Part shown: positions 13,915 through 13,955 of the stretch, one piece after another | How positions within the stretch are numbered: the stretch's first letter is position 1 | How the letters are laid out: every line of letters starts with the position of its first letter | From: an uncultured Lachnospiraceae bacterium | Lineage (GTDB): Bacteria > Bacillota_A > Clostridia > Lachnospirales > Lachnospiraceae | Length of the DNA: 13,955 bases | Direction of reading: 5' to 3' | Assembly: GCA_902795835.1 (NCBI GenBank) | Contig: CADBNA010000469.1 | Coordinates: 1 to 13,955, forward strand | The notes under the pieces: model-generated | What the model was told of the DNA's origin: nothing | Database searches by the model: none | The model's input: the letters and a program-made list of their open reading frames with translations, nothing else | Translations under genes and position numbers: made by a program

Positions 13915-13955
13915 GCCAGAAGATATGTCCCCTGACTCACCGAAGGGCTCTTTCC
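13892..13955. repeat. Repeat copy F with a 16-bp tandem duplication, across the nagA stop codon
   Basis: CCGGTGAGCCAGAAGA occurs twice in perfect succession (13892-13907, 13908-13923). The nagA TGA (13912-13914) is in the second unit. GGTGAG at 13910-13915 pairs with CTCACC at 13936-13941, and GAGCC (13913-13917) with GGCTC (13946-13950). The inner words AGAAGATATGTCCCC differ from the GGGGACGGTTCC type but resemble 7041-7056. The element may continue past the right edge. Confidence 0.75.

Noticed and set aside
1..13955. CRISPR array, tRNA, rRNA or phage genes
   Set aside because: No regularly spaced direct repeats, cloverleaf-like segments or structural phage genes were seen on either strand.

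Overview
The window looks like chromosomal DNA of a Gram-positive anaerobe of the Clostridia, most likely Lachnospiraceae-like. This rests on strong AGGAGG-type ribosome binding sites, sigma-A type promoters, compact operons closed by intrinsic terminators, and gene content typical of gut Firmicutes: a PucR/CdaR-type regulator, an NhaC-type antiporter, a URO-D family methyltransferase-like protein, an ABC-F ATPase and NagA. Taxonomy is inferred from style and gene content only. No rRNA, tRNA, CRISPR array, phage gene or transposase is visible.

Layout. (1) 1-834: the C-terminal half of a divergent NRPS condensation-domain protein, cut by the left edge. (2) 912-1427, minus strand: a 5'-truncated remnant of a subtype-B tannase-like esterase, convergent with the first gene. 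A complex palindromic repeat lies between the two. (3) 1499-3040, minus strand: a PucR-type regulator, divergent from a three-gene operon at 3224-6881 (NhaC-type antiporter, URO-D superfamily protein, MFS transporter). The divergent region holds two operator-like inverted repeats sharing TTCG/CGAA ends. The operon ends in a strong terminator at 7000-7031. (4) 7225-9024: an ABC-F ATPase (Uup/YfmR-like) with its own extended -10 promoter, ending inside a perfect 70-bp palindrome that is followed by a bidirectional terminator. (5) 9322-11505: an IolE-like TIM-barrel enzyme and a Gfo/Idh/MocA dehydrogenase. The pair resembles oxidation/elimination systems that open glycosides through a 3-keto intermediate. 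(6) 11572-12486, minus strand: an AraC-family regulator whose stop codon lies inside the terminator hairpin of the converging operon. (7) 12739-13914: nagA (N-acetylglucosamine-6-phosphate deacetylase), ending inside another copy of the repeat family.

How the parts fit. There are two regulator-plus-catabolic-operon modules: PucR-type with antiporter/URO-D/MFS, and AraC-type with TIM barrel/Gfo-Idh. Both look like uptake or conversion of small plant- or diet-derived compounds. The tannase remnant is compatible with that theme, but no substrate can be read from sequence. A family of palindromic repeats built from the words GGGGACGGTTCC and GGTGAGCC is scattered through the window, mostly at gene 3' ends, where copies overlap stop codons and even supply C-terminal residues. 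This family is the most unusual non-coding signal here.
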